Positions 8,279 to 16,892 of a DNA stretch of 64,000 nt are shown here, piece after piece. This DNA is from Jiangella aurantiaca (GTDB lineage: Bacteria; Actinomycetota; Actinomycetes; Jiangellales; Jiangellaceae), in assembly GCF_004349105.1 (NCBI RefSeq), contig NZ_SMLB01000008.1:62001-126000 (forward strand), given 5' to 3'. The notes beneath the pieces are model-generated. The model was given only the letters and a program-made list of their open reading frames with translations. It was not told the DNA's origin and did no database searches. A program made the position numbers and the translations under genes. Numbering within the stretch: position 1 is the stretch's first letter; the number at the start of each line of letters is the position of its first letter.

Positions 8279-8349
8279 GTTGATCTTGGAGTTCTTCGGG
8301 CATCTATCGGACATTCCACCCGCAATTGCCGAACAACTCCAAGATCAAC
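8279..8349. repeat. 71-base palindromic intergenic repeat, copy 1
   Basis: GTTGATCTTGGAGTT at the left and AACTCCAAGATCAAC at the right are exact 15-base complements; inside them CTTCGG/CCGAAC and a CATCTATCGGACATT segment follow. A second copy with almost the same sequence is at 32385-32460. Here it lies about 40 bases beyond the stop of the minus-strand lacI-family gene, so it may also act as its terminator. The rest of the 8084-8390 gap holds the two operators. Confidence 0.8.
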
Positions 8350-8390
8350 AAGGGTGGCGTCGCCCGGATGAGGCTCGTCGCCCCGAACGA

Positions 8391-9431
8391 TCAGGCCGGC
8401 GAGGGGCGGGTGCTCTGCCGGAGGACGACCTCGCCCTTGATGCGCCGCGTGCTCGGCTTGGTCCGCTCGGCGGCGCTGAGCACCAGCTCGAACGCCGTCG
8501 CGCCGACCTTCTCCAGCGGCAGCCGGACGGTCGTCAGCGCCGGGTTGACGTCGCGCAGGGTGCTGATGTCGTCGAAGCCGGCGAGGCCGAGGTCGCGAGG
8601 GATCTCCAGGCCGTGCTCGCGGGCGGCGGCCATCGCACCGACCGCCATGACGTCGTTGACGGCGAAGACGCAGTCGAGCTCGCCGATGCGGTCGAGCAGC
8701 GTGCTCATGGCCTGGTGGCCGCCGTCGCGGGTGAAGGCGCCGTGGACGACGAACGCGGGGTCGAGGTCGACGCCGGAGCGGCCGAGACCCTCGCGGAACC
8801 CGTGGACGCGGTCGCGGGCGGTGAGCAAGGCGTCGGGGCCGGCCAGCACGCCGAACCGCCGGTAGCCGAGGCCGACGAGCTCCGTGGCGAGGTCGCGGGC
8901 GCCGAGCCGGTTCTCGATGACGACGGTGTCGACCGGCAGCTGCTTCTGCGAGATCGCGACGACGTTGCCGCCGTCGTTCTCGAAGATGTCGATCTCGCGG
9001 CGCAGGGCGTCGGCGACCGGGCTGTCGTCCATGCGGCTGCCGGCCAGGATGACGGCGCGGCTGCGCTGGCCGCGCAGCGCGACGAGGTAGTCGACCTCGC
9101 GCTCGGGGCGACGCAGCGTGCTGCCGAGCGTCACCAGAACCTGGTGCCCCTCGGCGGCCTCCATGACGCCTGCGGCGATGGAGGAGAAGTACGGGTCGGC
9201 GATGTCGTGCACCACCAGCCCGACGACGTTGGTGCGGCCGCGCGCCATGGCCTGGGCCTGCGCGTTGGCGGCGTAGTTGAGGCTGCGGGCGGCGGCGAGC
9301 ACCCGCTCGCGGAGGTCGTCGCCGACCCTGCGGGTGCTGCCGTTCAGGGCGCGCGACGCCGTGGCCAGCGAGACGCCCGCCCGGGCCGCGACGTCCATCA
9401 GCGTGACCGAACCGCGCGGTTGCTCGGCCAT
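8391..9431 (-). CDS. LacI family transcriptional regulator
   Basis: A 346-residue regulator. The helix-turn-helix is at residues 9-31 (VTLMDVAARAGVSLATASRA), followed by the hinge helix region (VLAAARSLNYAANAQAQAMA) and a periplasmic-binding-protein-like sensor domain to the end (GLAGFDDISTL is the usual C-terminal motif). The ATG at 9431 is chosen because the HTH begins eight residues later as usual; an upstream in-frame ATG would add 11 residues. A LacI-type palindrome sits 19 bases upstream, consistent with autoregulation, and two like sites precede the oxidoreductase-DUF993-isomerase operon. Confidence 0.92.
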   Translation of the reverse strand: MAEQPRGSVTLMDVAARAGVSLATASRALNGSTRRVGDDLRERVLAAARSLNYAANAQAQAMARGRTNVVGLVVHDIADPYFSSIAAGVMEAAEGHQVLVTLGSTLRRPEREVDYLVALRGQRSRAVILAGSRMDDSPVADALRREIDIFENDGGNVVAISQKQLPVDTVVIENRLGARDLATELVGLGYRRFGVLAGPDALLTARDRVHGFREGLGRSGVDLDPAFVVHGAFTRDGGHQAMSTLLDRIGELDCVFAVNDVMAVGAMAAAREHGLEIPRDLGLAGFDDISTLRDVNPALTTVRLPLEKVGATAFELVLSAAERTKPSTRRIKGEVVLRQSTRPSPA

Positions 9432-9449
9432 GTGTCTCCCGTCTCCGTA

Positions 9450-9462
9450 GGAATGCGCTTCC
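9450..9462. promoter_or_regulatory. LacI-family operator candidate C
   Basis: GGAATGCGCTTCC, a near-perfect palindrome around GCGC, lies just upstream of the lacI-family start codon. It is one base shorter at its centre-to-edge spacing than the sites at 8096 and 8218 but shares the GGAA-GCGCTT-CC frame. It suggests autoregulation. Confidence 0.55.
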
Positions 9463-9526
9463 ACGATAGACCGCCGAGCCCGGTCCGGATCGCAGGACGA
9501 CGCCGGGCGTGCTTCGTCAGCATGTT

Positions 9527-9544
9527 AGTTTGTCTAGACAAACT
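9527..9544. promoter_or_regulatory. perfect 18-base palindrome in front of the iol operon
   Basis: AGTTTGTCTAGACAAACT is a perfect palindrome ending 13 bases before the iolG start. It contains GTCTAGAC, which fits the GT-N-TA-N-AC consensus of HutC-subfamily GntR regulators. The same GTCTAGAC core occurs at 31500-31511 beside a HutC-type gntR gene. Its position overlapping the likely promoter and ribosome region suggests repression. Confidence 0.7.
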
Positions 9545-9557
9545 GGAAGGAGCGGGC

Positions 9558-10559
9558 ATGCGCGTGGGGTTCGTCGGGGTCGGCCGCATCGGGGCGGCGC
9601 ATGCACAGGTGGTGCGCGACCATCCGGCCGTGACGGCTGTCCTGGTGGCCGACGCCGATCCGGTCCGGGCCCGCAAGGTCGCCGACGAGCTCGGCGTCGA
9701 GGCCGTGGCCACGACGGCCGACGCGTTCCGCGACGTCGACGCCGTCGTCATCGCGGCCGCCACGTCCGCGCACGCCGAGCTGATGATCGCCGCCGCGGCG
9801 GCCGGGCTGCCGGTCTTCTGCGAGAAGCCGGTCGCCGCCGACGTCGCCGGGACGCGCGCCGTCCTGGCCGCCGTCGAATCAGCGGGCGTGCCGACCCAGA
9901 TCGGCTTCCAGCGCCGGTTCGACGCCGGCTACGTCGCCGCGAGGCGGGCCGTGCGCGACGGCGCCCTCGGCGAGGTCCGCCGCCTCCACCTCATCACCGC
10001 CGACGCCGAGCCGCCGCACCCGTCGTACGTCCCGACGTCCGGCGGCATCTTCCGCGACTGCCACATCCACGACTTCGACATCCTGCGCTGGGTGACCGGC
10101 CGCGAGGTGTCGACGGTGTACGCGACCGGCGCGAACCGCGGCGCCGAGGTCTTCGAGGCCAGCGGCGACGTCGACGAGTCGGCCGCCGTTCTGACGCTCG
10201 ACGACGGCACGCTGGCGACCCTGCAGGGCTCGCGCTACAACGGCGCCGGCTACGACGTGCGGATGGAGGTCGCGGGCACGGCCGGCACGCACGTCGTCGG
10301 CCTGGACGACCAGGCCGCGCTGACGTCCGCCGAACCCGGCGTCGTCTTCCCCGAAGGCACGCCGTTCCGCGAGTTCTGGTCCCGCTTCCGGCCCGCCTAC
10401 GAGGCCGAGATCGCCGCGTTCGTCGACGTCGCGCGCGGCGAGCGGGAGAGCCCGTGCACCGCCGCCGACGCGCTGGAGAGCTTCTACGTCGCCGAGGCCG
10501 CCACCCTCTCCCGGCAGGAGGGTCGCGCCGTCACCGTCGAGGAGGTGCGGACCCGATGA
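9558..10559 (+). CDS. iolG: inositol 2-dehydrogenase (Gfo/Idh/MocA family)
   Basis: A 333-residue NAD-dependent dehydrogenase that oxidises myo-inositol to scyllo-inosose. The Rossmann motif GVGRIG is at residues 7-12, EKP at 89-91, and the catalytic DCHIHDFD segment near residue 173 matches inositol dehydrogenases (Asp/His pair). GGAAGGAG lies 8 bases before the ATG. It is the first gene of the six-gene iol operon, and the next gene overlaps its stop (ATGA). Family members act on other polyols too, but the operon context makes inositol by far the likeliest. Confidence 0.9.
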   Translation: MRVGFVGVGRIGAAHAQVVRDHPAVTAVLVADADPVRARKVADELGVEAVATTADAFRDVDAVVIAAATSAHAELMIAAAAAGLPVFCEKPVAADVAGTRAVLAAVESAGVPTQIGFQRRFDAGYVAARRAVRDGALGEVRRLHLITADAEPPHPSYVPTSGGIFRDCHIHDFDILRWVTGREVSTVYATGANRGAEVFEASGDVDESAAVLTLDDGTLATLQGSRYNGAGYDVRMEVAGTAGTHVVGLDDQAALTSAEPGVVFPEGTPFREFWSRFRPAYEAEIAAFVDVARGERESPCTAADALESFYVAEAATLSRQEGRAVTVEEVRTR

Positions 10560-11512
10560 CGGCACACGAGGTGCTCACCATCGGGCGGGTCGGCGTCGAC
10601 ATCTACCCGAATCAGGCCGGCGTCGGACTGGAGGACGTCACCACGTTCACCAAGTACCTCGGCGGCTCGGCCACCAACGTCGCCGTCGCCGCCGCCCGGC
10701 ACGGACGCCGGTCCGCCGTCATCACCCGCACCGGCGCCGACCCGCTCGGCCGGTTCGTCCACCGGGCGCTGACGGGGTACGGCGTCGACGACCGCTTCGT
10801 GACCGCGGTCGACGGCCTGGCGACGCCGGTGACGCTGTGCGAGATCTTCCCGCCGGACGACTTCCCGATCTACTTCTACGGCCGCACGCCGACCGCGCCG
10901 GACCTCCAGATCACCACGGACGAGCTGGACCTCGACGCAGTCCGCGGCGCCGGCATCTTCTGGGCGACGGTGACCGGCCTGTGCCAGGAACCCAGCCGCT
11001 CGGCCACCCTGGCGGCGCTGGAGGCCCGCGGCCGGACCGGCATCACCGTCCTCGACCTCGACTACCGGCCGATGTTCTGGGAGTCGCGCGAGACGGCCCG
11101 GCCGATCGTCCAGGAGGCGCTGCGGCACGTCACGCACGCCGTCGGCAACCTGGACGAATGCGAGACGGCGGTCGGCACCCGCGACCCGCACGCGGCCGCC
11201 CGGAGGCTGCGCGAGGAGCACGGCGTCGCCGTCGCCGTCGTCAAGCAGGGCCCGAAGGGCGTGCTCGCCGTCGACGACACCGGCGAGTACGAGGTGCCGC
11301 CGATCCCCGTCGACGTGCTCAACGGGCTGGGAGCTGGCGACGCGTTCGGCGGCGCGCTGTGCGACCAGCTGCTGGCCGGCCGCCCGCTGAGCGAGGCCGT
11401 CCGGTTCGCCAACGCCGCCGGCGCGATCGTCGCGACCCGGCTGGCCTGCTCCGACGCCATGCCGACGACGGCCGAGGTGGCCGCGTTCCTGGAGGGTGCC
11501 GATGTCCGCTGA
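10556..11512 (+). CDS. iolC: 5-dehydro-2-deoxygluconokinase
   Basis: A 318-residue PfkB-family sugar kinase that phosphorylates 5-dehydro-2-deoxy-D-gluconate in inositol catabolism. The N-terminal family motif is YLGGSATNVAVAAARHG and the C-terminal signature is NGLGAGDAFGGAL, with the catalytic Asp in GAGD. The start ATG overlaps the iolG stop, and its own stop overlaps the next start, so translation is coupled. The segment DLDYRPMFW is characteristic of IolC-type kinases. Confidence 0.92.
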   Translation: MTAHEVLTIGRVGVDIYPNQAGVGLEDVTTFTKYLGGSATNVAVAAARHGRRSAVITRTGADPLGRFVHRALTGYGVDDRFVTAVDGLATPVTLCEIFPPDDFPIYFYGRTPTAPDLQITTDELDLDAVRGAGIFWATVTGLCQEPSRSATLAALEARGRTGITVLDLDYRPMFWESRETARPIVQEALRHVTHAVGNLDECETAVGTRDPHAAARRLREEHGVAVAVVKQGPKGVLAVDDTGEYEVPPIPVDVLNGLGAGDAFGGALCDQLLAGRPLSEAVRFANAAGAIVATRLACSDAMPTTAEVAAFLEGADVR

Positions 11513-12389
11513 CCAGTTGCGCGCGATCGTCGAGACGCGCATCCACCGGCCGGAGGCGATCGCCGCGGCCGCCGCCGCGCGCAAACGCCCCGACTCGCTG
11601 CTCGGACCGACCGGCAAGCTCATGGTCATTGCGGCCGACCACCCGGCGCGCGGAGCGCTGCGGGCCGGTCGCGACGCGCTGGCGATGGCCGACCGCGGCG
11701 AGCTGCTGGACCGCCTGGTGGTCGCGCTCGGCCGGCCCGGGGTCAACGGCGTACTCGCCACGGCGGACGTGCTCGAGGACCTGCTGCTGCTCGGCGCGCT
11801 GGACGGCAAGGTCGTGGTCGGCTCGATGAACCGTGGCGGCCTGGCCGGCACGGTGTTCGAGGTCGACGACCGGTTCACCGGCTACGACGCCGCGGGCATC
11901 GACACCATGGGCTTCGAGATGGGCAAGATGCTGCTGCGCATCGACCCCGACGACCCGGCGACGGCGCCCACACTGGAGGCGTGCGCGCACGCCGTCGACG
12001 GGCTGGCCGCCCGCGGGAAGGTGGCGCTGGTCGAGCCGTTCATCTCGCACCGCGTCGACGGCCGGCTGCGCAACGACCTGTCCACCGAGGCGGTGATCCG
12101 CTCGGTGACGGTCGCCGCGGGCCTGGGCAACACGTCGGCCTACACCTGGCTGAAGCTGCCGGTGGTCGACGACGACCCGGCCGGCATGGAGCGAGTGCTG
12201 GCGGCGTCGACGCTGCCGGCGGTGCTGCTCGGCGGCGAGGTCCCGGACGACCCGGACGCGGCGTTCCGGCAGTGGGAGAAGGTCCTGCGGCTGCCGACGG
12301 CGCTCGGCCTGGTGGTCGGGCGGACGCTGCTCTACCCGCCGGACGGCGACGTCGCGGCGGCGGTCGACACGGCGGTGAGCCTGCTATGA
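11502..12389 (+). CDS. Cgl0158-type aldolase of the iol operon
   Basis: A 295-residue (beta/alpha)8 protein of the Cgl0158 family, usually labelled deoxyribose-phosphate aldolase-like and found in actinobacterial iol operons. It begins with a helical part and then KLMVIAADHPARG, GVLATADVLEDLLLLG, GSMNRGGLAG, ALVEPF and TSAYTWLKLPVV, whose lysine is a plausible Schiff-base residue. By position it replaces IolJ, cleaving 2-deoxy-5-keto-gluconate 6-phosphate into DHAP and malonate semialdehyde. That role is inferred from context. I start at 11502 after GGAGGG; the frame overlaps iolC by 11 bases. Confidence 0.85.
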   Translation: MSADQLRAIVETRIHRPEAIAAAAAARKRPDSLLGPTGKLMVIAADHPARGALRAGRDALAMADRGELLDRLVVALGRPGVNGVLATADVLEDLLLLGALDGKVVVGSMNRGGLAGTVFEVDDRFTGYDAAGIDTMGFEMGKMLLRIDPDDPATAPTLEACAHAVDGLAARGKVALVEPFISHRVDGRLRNDLSTEAVIRSVTVAAGLGNTSAYTWLKLPVVDDDPAGMERVLAASTLPAVLLGGEVPDDPDAAFRQWEKVLRLPTALGLVVGRTLLYPPDGDVAAAVDTAVSLL

Positions 12390-13282
12390 GCCAGTGGTAC
12401 CACCCGGCCGGCAGCGCCGCTCGCGGCCCGTACGCCGTCGAGCTGACCCCGGCCACCGTCGAGGGCTGGCGGTGGACGTCGCTGCGGGTGCTCGAACTGG
12501 GACCGGGGGAGACGCACAGCTTCCAGTCCGGCGCCGAGGAGCTGTTCGTGCTGCCGCTCAGTGGCGGCGGCACGGTGGTCGTCGACGGCGAGCGGTTCGA
12601 GCTGACCGGCCGGCCGGACGTGTTCAGCGGCCCGTCCGACACCGTCTACGCACCGCGCGACGCGTCCGTGACCGTCACCGCCGCCGGCCACGACGCCGAC
12701 GGCGCCCGGTTCGCGCTGCCGGCCGCGCCGTGCACGACCCGGCCGGTCGCCCGTTACATCCCCGCCAGCGACGTCGCCGTCGAGATCCGCGGCGCCGGCA
12801 ACGCCACCCGGCAGGTGCACAACTTCGGGTCGGCGGACACCTTCGACGCTGACCGGCTGATCGCCGTCGAGGTGATCACGCCGGCCGGCAACTGGTCGTC
12901 GTACCCGCCGCACAAGCATGACGAGGACCGGCCCGGCGTGGAGTCGGAGCTGGAGGAGATCTACTATTTCGAGGTCGGCGCCGGCCCGGCCGGTCCCGGT
13001 TTCGGCTACCACCGCGTCTACGGCACCGACGACCGGCCGATCGACGTGCTGACCGAGGTGCGCACCGGCGACGTCGTCCTGGTGCCGCACGGCTGGCACG
13101 GCCCGTCGGTGGCCGCGCCCGGCTACCACCTGTACTACCTGAACGTCATGGCCGGTCCCGGCACCACGCGCGAGTGGCTGATCAGCGACGATCCCGCGCA
13201 CGCCTGGGTACGCGACGAGTGGGCGGCGCAGGACGCCGACCCCCGTCTCCCGATGGGACGCATCACGGAGGAGCAGCGATGA
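12386..13282 (+). CDS. iolB: 5-deoxy-glucuronate isomerase
   Basis: A 298-residue double-cupin protein that isomerises 5-deoxy-glucuronate to 5-dehydro-2-deoxygluconate. The metal-binding cupin motif is SSYPPHKHDEDRP followed by ELEEIYYFE, and the second half has VLVPHGWHGPSVAAPGYHLYYLNVMAGP, quoted as motif blocks VPHGWHGP and YLNVMAGP, both diagnostic for IolB. ATG overlaps the previous stop and the stop overlaps the iolD start. Length is normal for the family. Confidence 0.94.
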   Translation: MSQWYHPAGSAARGPYAVELTPATVEGWRWTSLRVLELGPGETHSFQSGAEELFVLPLSGGGTVVVDGERFELTGRPDVFSGPSDTVYAPRDASVTVTAAGHDADGARFALPAAPCTTRPVARYIPASDVAVEIRGAGNATRQVHNFGSADTFDADRLIAVEVITPAGNWSSYPPHKHDEDRPGVESELEEIYYFEVGAGPAGPGFGYHRVYGTDDRPIDVLTEVRTGDVVLVPHGWHGPSVAAPGYHLYYLNVMAGPGTTREWLISDDPAHAWVRDEWAAQDADPRLPMGRITEEQR

Positions 13283-15189
13283 GGCTGACGGTCGCGCAGG
13301 CCACGGTCCGGTTCCTGGCCGCGCAGTTCACCGAGCGCGACGGCGTCGAACACCGGTTGATCGAGGGCTGCTTCGGCATCTTCGGGCACGGCAACGTGGC
13401 CGGCCTCGGGCAGGCGCTGCTGGAGGCCGAGCTGGCCGACCCCGACGGGCTGCCATACCACCAGGCCCGCAACGAGCAGGGCATGGTGCACGCGGCGGTC
13501 GGCTACGCCCGCATGCGCAACCGGCTGTCGACGCTGGCCTGCACGTCGTCCATCGGGCCGGGCGCGACGAACATGGTCACCGGCGCGGCGCTGGCGACGA
13601 TCAACCGGCTGCCGGTGCTCCTGCTGCCGGGGGACGTGTTCGCGACCCGCGTCGCCGACCCCGTCCTGCAGCAGCTCGAGATCCCGCACGCGCCGGACGT
13701 CACCGTCAACGACGCGTTCCGGCCGGTGTCGCGGTTCTTCGACCGCGTCTGGCGGCCAGAGCAGCTGCCGGCCGCGCTACTCGGCGCGATGCGGGTGCTC
13801 ATCGACCCGGCCGAGACCGGCGCCGTCACGCTGGCGATGCCGCAGGACGTGCAGGCCGAGGCGTACGACTGGCCGGCCGAGCTGTTCGCTCGCCGCGTCT
13901 GGCACGTGCCGCGCGCCGTCCCGGAGCCGGCCGCGCTGGCCCGCGCCGCTGCCCTCATCAAGGGTGCGCGGCGGCCACTCATCGTCGCCGGCGGCGGCGT
14001 CATCTACAGCGAGGCCACCGCCGCGCTGCGGGCGTTCGCCGAGGCCACCGGCATCCCGGTCGCCGAGACCCAGGCCGGCAAGGGCAGCCTGCCGTACGAC
14101 CACCCGCTCGCGCTCGGCGCCGTCGGCGCGACGGGGACGCCGGGCGCCAACCGGTTCGCCCGGTCGGCGGACGTGGTGATCGGGATCGGCACCCGGTACA
14201 GCGACTTCACGACGGCGTCTCGGACGGCGTTCCAGGACCCCGGCGTGCGGTTCGTCAACGTCAACGTCGCTGCGTTCGACGGCGCCAAGCACGCCGGCCT
14301 GCCGGTCGTTGCGGATGCGCGCGCGGCCCTCGAGGCCCTGACGGACGCGCTGACCGGCTGGTCGGTGCCTGACGAGCACCGCGAGGCCGCGGCCACCGCG
14401 AACGCCGAGTGGGACGCCGTCGTCACCGCCGCCTACACCACGGCACACCAGCCGCTGCCCGCGCAGACCGAGGTGATCGGCGCGGTCAACGAGGTCAGCG
14501 CGCCGCGCGACGTCGTGCTCAACGCGGCCGGCTCGATGCCTGGCGAGCTGCACAAGCTCTGGCGCACCCGCGACCCGAAGGGCTACCACGTCGAGTACGG
14601 CTACTCGACCATGGGCTACGAGATCGCCGCGGGCGTCGGCGTCCGCATGGCAGCACCGGACCGGGACGTGTTCGTGCTCGTCGGCGACGGCTCGTACCTG
14701 ATGATGGCGCAGGAGCTGGTGACCGCCGTCCAGGAGCGGATCAAGATCGTGGCGGTGCTGGTGCAGAACCACGGGTTCGCCTCGATCGGCTCACTGTCGG
14801 AGTCGCTCGGCTCGCAGCGGTTCGGCACCGCCTACCGCTACCGATCCGGGGAGAGCGGCCGGCTGGACGGCGACGTGCTCCCGGTCGACCTCGCCGCCAA
14901 CGCGGCCAGCCTGGGCGTGCGGGTCGTGCGCGTGACGTCGGTCGACGAGTTGCGCGCGGCGCTGCGCGACGCCAAGGCGGCACCGGCCGACGGCGGCCCG
15001 ATCCTGATCCACGTCGAGACGGACCCGCTGGCCGGCGCGCCTGACAGCGACTCGTGGTGGGACGTGCCGGTCAGCGAGACGGCGGCGCTGGACACCACCC
15101 GCGCGGCGCGCGCGGAGTACGAGCGGCAGAAGAAGGCACAGCGGCCGCTGGTCGGCCCGCCCGGCAGCACAGAGGAGAACGGCGCATGA
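13279..15189 (+). CDS. iolD: 3D-(3,5/4)-trihydroxycyclohexane-1,2-dione hydrolase
   Basis: A 636-residue thiamine-diphosphate enzyme that opens the inositol-derived dione ring. The N-terminal TPP Pyr domain contains GIFGHGNVAGLGQAL and the ribose-end glutamate in ARNEQGMVHAA; the C-terminal PP domain has the metal/TPP motif GDGSYLMMAQELVTA ending with QNHGFASIG, i.e. GDG...N. Length and order match IolD rather than acetolactate synthase. Start and stop both overlap neighbouring iol genes by four bases. Confidence 0.95.
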   Translation: MRLTVAQATVRFLAAQFTERDGVEHRLIEGCFGIFGHGNVAGLGQALLEAELADPDGLPYHQARNEQGMVHAAVGYARMRNRLSTLACTSSIGPGATNMVTGAALATINRLPVLLLPGDVFATRVADPVLQQLEIPHAPDVTVNDAFRPVSRFFDRVWRPEQLPAALLGAMRVLIDPAETGAVTLAMPQDVQAEAYDWPAELFARRVWHVPRAVPEPAALARAAALIKGARRPLIVAGGGVIYSEATAALRAFAEATGIPVAETQAGKGSLPYDHPLALGAVGATGTPGANRFARSADVVIGIGTRYSDFTTASRTAFQDPGVRFVNVNVAAFDGAKHAGLPVVADARAALEALTDALTGWSVPDEHREAAATANAEWDAVVTAAYTTAHQPLPAQTEVIGAVNEVSAPRDVVLNAAGSMPGELHKLWRTRDPKGYHVEYGYSTMGYEIAAGVGVRMAAPDRDVFVLVGDGSYLMMAQELVTAVQERIKIVAVLVQNHGFASIGSLSESLGSQRFGTAYRYRSGESGRLDGDVLPVDLAANAASLGVRVVRVTSVDELRAALRDAKAAPADGGPILIHVETDPLAGAPDSDSWWDVPVSETAALDTTRAARAEYERQKKAQRPLVGPPGSTEENGA

Positions 15190-16682
15190 GAACCATCGAG
15201 CACTGGATCGGCGGCGGTACGACGCGGGCCGACTCGACCCGCACCGCGCCGGTGTGGAACCCGGCGACCGGGCAGCAGCAGGCCGAGGTGCTGCTGGCCG
15301 AGCCGGTGGACGTCGATCTCGCGGTGTCGACCGCCGCGAAGGCGTTCGAGAGCTGGTCGCAGACGTCGCTCACCAAGCGGACCAAGGTGCTGTTCGCATT
15401 CCGGGAGCTGGTCTCCCGGCACGCCCAGGAGCTGGCCGAGATCATCGCCGACGAGCACGGCAAGGTGGTGTCCGACGCGCTCGGCGAAGTGCAGCGCGGC
15501 CTCGAGGTGGTCGAGTTCGCCTGCGGCATCCCGCACCTGCTCAAGGGCGACTACTCCGACCAGGTCTCGACCGGCGTCGACGTGTACGGCTTCCGCGAGC
15601 CGTTGGGCGTCGTCGCCGGCATCACGCCGTTCAACTTCCCGGTGATGGTGCCGATGTGGATGCACCCGGTCGCCATCGCCTGCGGCAACGCGTTCGTGCT
15701 GAAGCCGAGCGAGCGGGACCCGTCGGCGTCGATGCTGGTGGCGAGGTTGTGGGCGGAGGCGGGTCTGCCCGAGGGCGTGTTCACCGTCGTCCACGGCGAC
15801 AAGACCGCCGTCGACGCGCTGCTGGACCACCCGGAGGTCGCAGCGGTGTCGTTCGTCGGGTCGACCCCGATCGCGCGGTACATCCACCAGCGCGCCAACG
15901 CGAACGGCAAGCGGGTGCAGGCGCTCGGCGGGGCGAAGAACCACGCCGTCGTGCTGCCCGACGCCGACCTCGGCTTCGCCTCCGACCACCTGGTCGCGGC
16001 GGCGATGGGCTCGGCCGGGGAGCGGTGTATGGCGATCTCGGCGGCTGTCGCCGTCGGGACCGGCGCCGACCAGCTGGTCGATGTCGTCGCGGCGAAGGCG
16101 AGGGCGGTCCGCGTCGGCCCCGGGCGCGAGGAGGCCAGCGAGATGGGGCCGGTCGTCACCGCCGCCGCTCGCGACCGGATCACCGGCTACGTCGACTCCG
16201 GTGAGCAGCAGGGCGCGACGGTGGCCGTCGACGGGCGCGGGCTGGTGGTGCCCGGCCACGAGGACGGCTTCTTCGTCGGCCCGACCGTGCTCGACCACGT
16301 CACGCCGTCGATGGACGTGTACCGCGACGAGATCTTCGGTCCGGTGCTGTCCGTCGTCCGCGCGTCCGACGTCGACGAGGCGATCGCGCTGATCAACGCG
16401 AACCCGTACGGCAACGGCACGGCCATCTTCACCAGCTCCGGCGAGGCGGCGCGGCGGTTCCAGCGCGGCGTGCAGGTCGGCATGATCGGCATCAACGTGC
16501 CCATCCCGGTGCCGATGGCGTACTACTCCTTCGGCGGCTGGAAGGACTCGCTGTTCGGCCAGTCGCACGTCCACGGCCCGGAGGGGATCGCCTTCTACAC
16601 CCGGGCCAAGGTCGTGACGGCCCGCTGGCCACACGTCGACCACCCGATCGCCGCCAGCTACCACTTCCCGACCACGTCCTGA
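15186..16682 (+). CDS. iolA: methylmalonate-semialdehyde / malonate-semialdehyde dehydrogenase (CoA-acylating)
   Basis: A 498-residue aldehyde dehydrogenase that converts malonate semialdehyde to acetyl-CoA (and methylmalonate semialdehyde to propionyl-CoA). MmsA/IolA-type features are the TPFNFPVMVPMWMHP motif, GAKNHAVVLPDAD, and the catalytic cysteine in SAGERCMAIS; it lacks the general-base Glu of ordinary ALDHs as is typical of CoA-acylating members. It is the last gene of the iol operon. The name mmsA is equally used for such proteins. Confidence 0.94.
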   Translation: MRTIEHWIGGGTTRADSTRTAPVWNPATGQQQAEVLLAEPVDVDLAVSTAAKAFESWSQTSLTKRTKVLFAFRELVSRHAQELAEIIADEHGKVVSDALGEVQRGLEVVEFACGIPHLLKGDYSDQVSTGVDVYGFREPLGVVAGITPFNFPVMVPMWMHPVAIACGNAFVLKPSERDPSASMLVARLWAEAGLPEGVFTVVHGDKTAVDALLDHPEVAAVSFVGSTPIARYIHQRANANGKRVQALGGAKNHAVVLPDADLGFASDHLVAAAMGSAGERCMAISAAVAVGTGADQLVDVVAAKARAVRVGPGREEASEMGPVVTAAARDRITGYVDSGEQQGATVAVDGRGLVVPGHEDGFFVGPTVLDHVTPSMDVYRDEIFGPVLSVVRASDVDEAIALINANPYGNGTAIFTSSGEAARRFQRGVQVGMIGINVPIPVPMAYYSFGGWKDSLFGQSHVHGPEGIAFYTRAKVVTARWPHVDHPIAASYHFPTTS

Positions 16683-16716
16683 CGATTTCGCCGCGTTCGG
16701 CGGGCCATCAGGAGGC

Positions 16717-16768
16717 CTTCTGGTGCATCACCACGCATGCAATCGTGTTGAGGCTCGGGTGATCCTGG
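16717..16768. repeat. dispersed intergenic repeat, copy 1
   Basis: The segment CACGCATGCAATCGTGTTGA with following GGCTCGGGTGATCCTGGGTG is about 70% identical over some 50 bases to the reverse complement of 25405-25460. It creates short spurious open frames in both places. It lies between the iol operon and the sigma factor terminator. Confidence 0.45.
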
Positions 16769-16841
16769 GTGACGTCGTCACTCTGGATGCCGGTGCCGTG
16801 GCCGCGTGGCGTGGTCGCGAAGGTATTGCGCGGACGTGGAA

Positions 16842-16875
16842 CGGGCCCGGTCCCCTCACGCGAGGGCCGGGCCCG
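16842..16875. terminator. bidirectional hairpin terminator
   Basis: CGGGCCCGG (16842-16850) and CCGGGCCCG (16867-16875) are exact complements, with CCCTC/GAGGG extending the stem inward around a four-base loop region. It lies just beyond the stop of the minus-strand sigma factor gene and downstream of the plus-strand iol operon, so it can serve both. There is no U-tract, as is common in actinobacteria. Confidence 0.75.
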
Positions 16876-16892
16876 AACGGTGGGCGGAGGAC

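Noticed and set aside
7902-9557. Upstream extension of the iolG reading frame
   Set aside because: The frame is open but lies antisense to the lacI-family and oxidoreductase genes; iolG homology, GGAAGGAG and the Rossmann motif fix the start at 9558.
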